DNA of 5,253 nucleotides from an uncultured Caulobacteraceae bacterium. Lineage in GTDB: Bacteria; Pseudomonadota; Alphaproteobacteria; Caulobacterales; Caulobacteraceae. Below, in pieces: positions 4,889 through 5,253 of this stretch (position 1 is its first letter; every line of letters begins with the position of its first letter). The position numbers and the translations under genes are program-made. The stretch lies in assembly GCA_946480495.1 (NCBI GenBank), contig CAMLKO010000097.1, positions 1 to 5,253 on the forward strand, written 5' to 3'. The notes beneath the pieces are model-generated. The model saw only the letters and a list, made by a program, of their open reading frames with translations. It was not told the DNA's origin and searched no databases.

Positions 4889-5253
4889 ATGAAGACCTGG
4901 ACGAGGCTCCTTTTCGGCGCGACCGCGCTGACCAGTATTGCGTTCGCCGCGCCCGCGCTCGCGGCCAGTCTCGACGAGACGGTCAACTTCGAGATCGCGC
5001 CCGGATCGCTCGACGAAGCCCTGATCGCCTACGGCAAGCAGGCGGACATGCAGGTCATCTCCGCCTCGATGGCCGTGCGCGGCAAGCACACCGCCGGCGT
5101 CGAAGGCGCCACGACGCCGCGCGAGGCGCTGGCGATGCTGCTGAAGGACTCGGGCCTCCACTTCGTCGCTTCCGGCGAGAACACCGTGACGGTCACCGCC
5201 GACCCCCAGTCCGGAAGCGCCGCGGGGGACGGCGCTGACGGTACGGTCGCCGC
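4889..5253 (+). CDS. TonB-dependent receptor with N-terminal STN signalling domain (partial)
   Basis: The frame opens at ATG 4889 and runs off the right edge after 121 complete codons. Residues 1-25 form a Sec signal peptide: MKTWTRLL, a hydrophobic core, and cleavage after APALA. Residues about 32-102 match the STN (secretin and TonB N-terminal short) domain: VNFEIAPGSLDEALIAYGKQ, MQVISAS, the GVEGATTPREALAMLLKDSG stretch and FVASGENTVTVT. A Gly/Ala/Asp-rich linker follows, where a TonB box and plug would be expected next. Such receptors take up a ligand across the outer membrane using TonB energy, and the STN domain passes the ligand-bound signal to FecR. Position directly behind sigma and fecR genes makes a FecA-like transducer much more likely than another STN protein such as a secretin, but the barrel is outside the window. 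A G-rich ribosome-binding stretch (GGGGGGAAAG, 4877-4886) precedes the start. Confidence 0.88.
   Translation, partial: MKTWTRLLFGATALTSIAFAAPALAASLDETVNFEIAPGSLDEALIAYGKQADMQVISASMAVRGKHTAGVEGATTPREALAMLLKDSGLHFVASGENTVTVTADPQSGSAAGDGADGTVA

Noticed and set aside
1..5253. Search for CRISPR arrays, tRNA/rRNA genes, insertion sequences, phage or defence genes.
   Set aside because: No regularly spaced repeats, cloverleaf-type sequence, transposase or integrase motifs were seen on either strand.

Overview
The window looks like chromosomal DNA from a high-GC alphaproteobacterium. Very strong G/C bias at third codon positions, FecI/FecR/TonB-receptor signalling, a DUF3008-type small protein and a C-rich intergenic palindromic repeat all fit a member of the Caulobacterales (Caulobacter/Phenylobacterium-like). 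That placement is an inference from style, not from a marker gene.

Layout, left to right. (1) Positions 1-207 hold the last 68 codons of valS (valyl-tRNA synthetase). (2) Positions 208-464 are intergenic. They contain a 143-bp compound palindromic repeat with a perfect 28-bp outer inverted repeat and a perfect 13-bp inner one, followed by a 14-bp perfect dyad resembling a PsrA-type fatty-acid operator over a possible promoter. (3) Positions 465-2216 encode a class I adenylate-forming acyl-CoA ligase, with a TlyA-type rRNA 2'-O-methyltransferase (2221-2955) four bases behind it. (4) A small, very basic DUF3008-like protein lies on the minus strand (2952-3143) and converges on tlyA; the two stop codons share one CTAG. 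(5) From 3210 to the end is a cell-surface signalling locus: a FecI-type ECF sigma factor, a FecR-type anti-sigma regulator overlapping it by ATGA, and the start of a TonB-dependent receptor with a signal peptide and STN domain.

The three genes of the last block should work together. Substrate binding at the outer-membrane receptor is signalled through its periplasmic STN domain to the periplasmic part of FecR, which then activates the cytoplasmic sigma factor. The most interesting observation supports this circuit: an identical bipartite element, TTCCGCTTTGCC-N7-TTCGTCTT, occurs twice in the same orientation, about 50 bp before the sigma gene (3210-3236) and about 45 bp before the receptor gene (4817-4843). 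It has the geometry of an ECF promoter, suggesting that the sigma factor drives both its own operon and the receptor.

No CRISPR array, tRNA/rRNA gene, insertion sequence, phage gene or defence system was found. Apart from the repeat and the paired promoter element, the gene content is ordinary.
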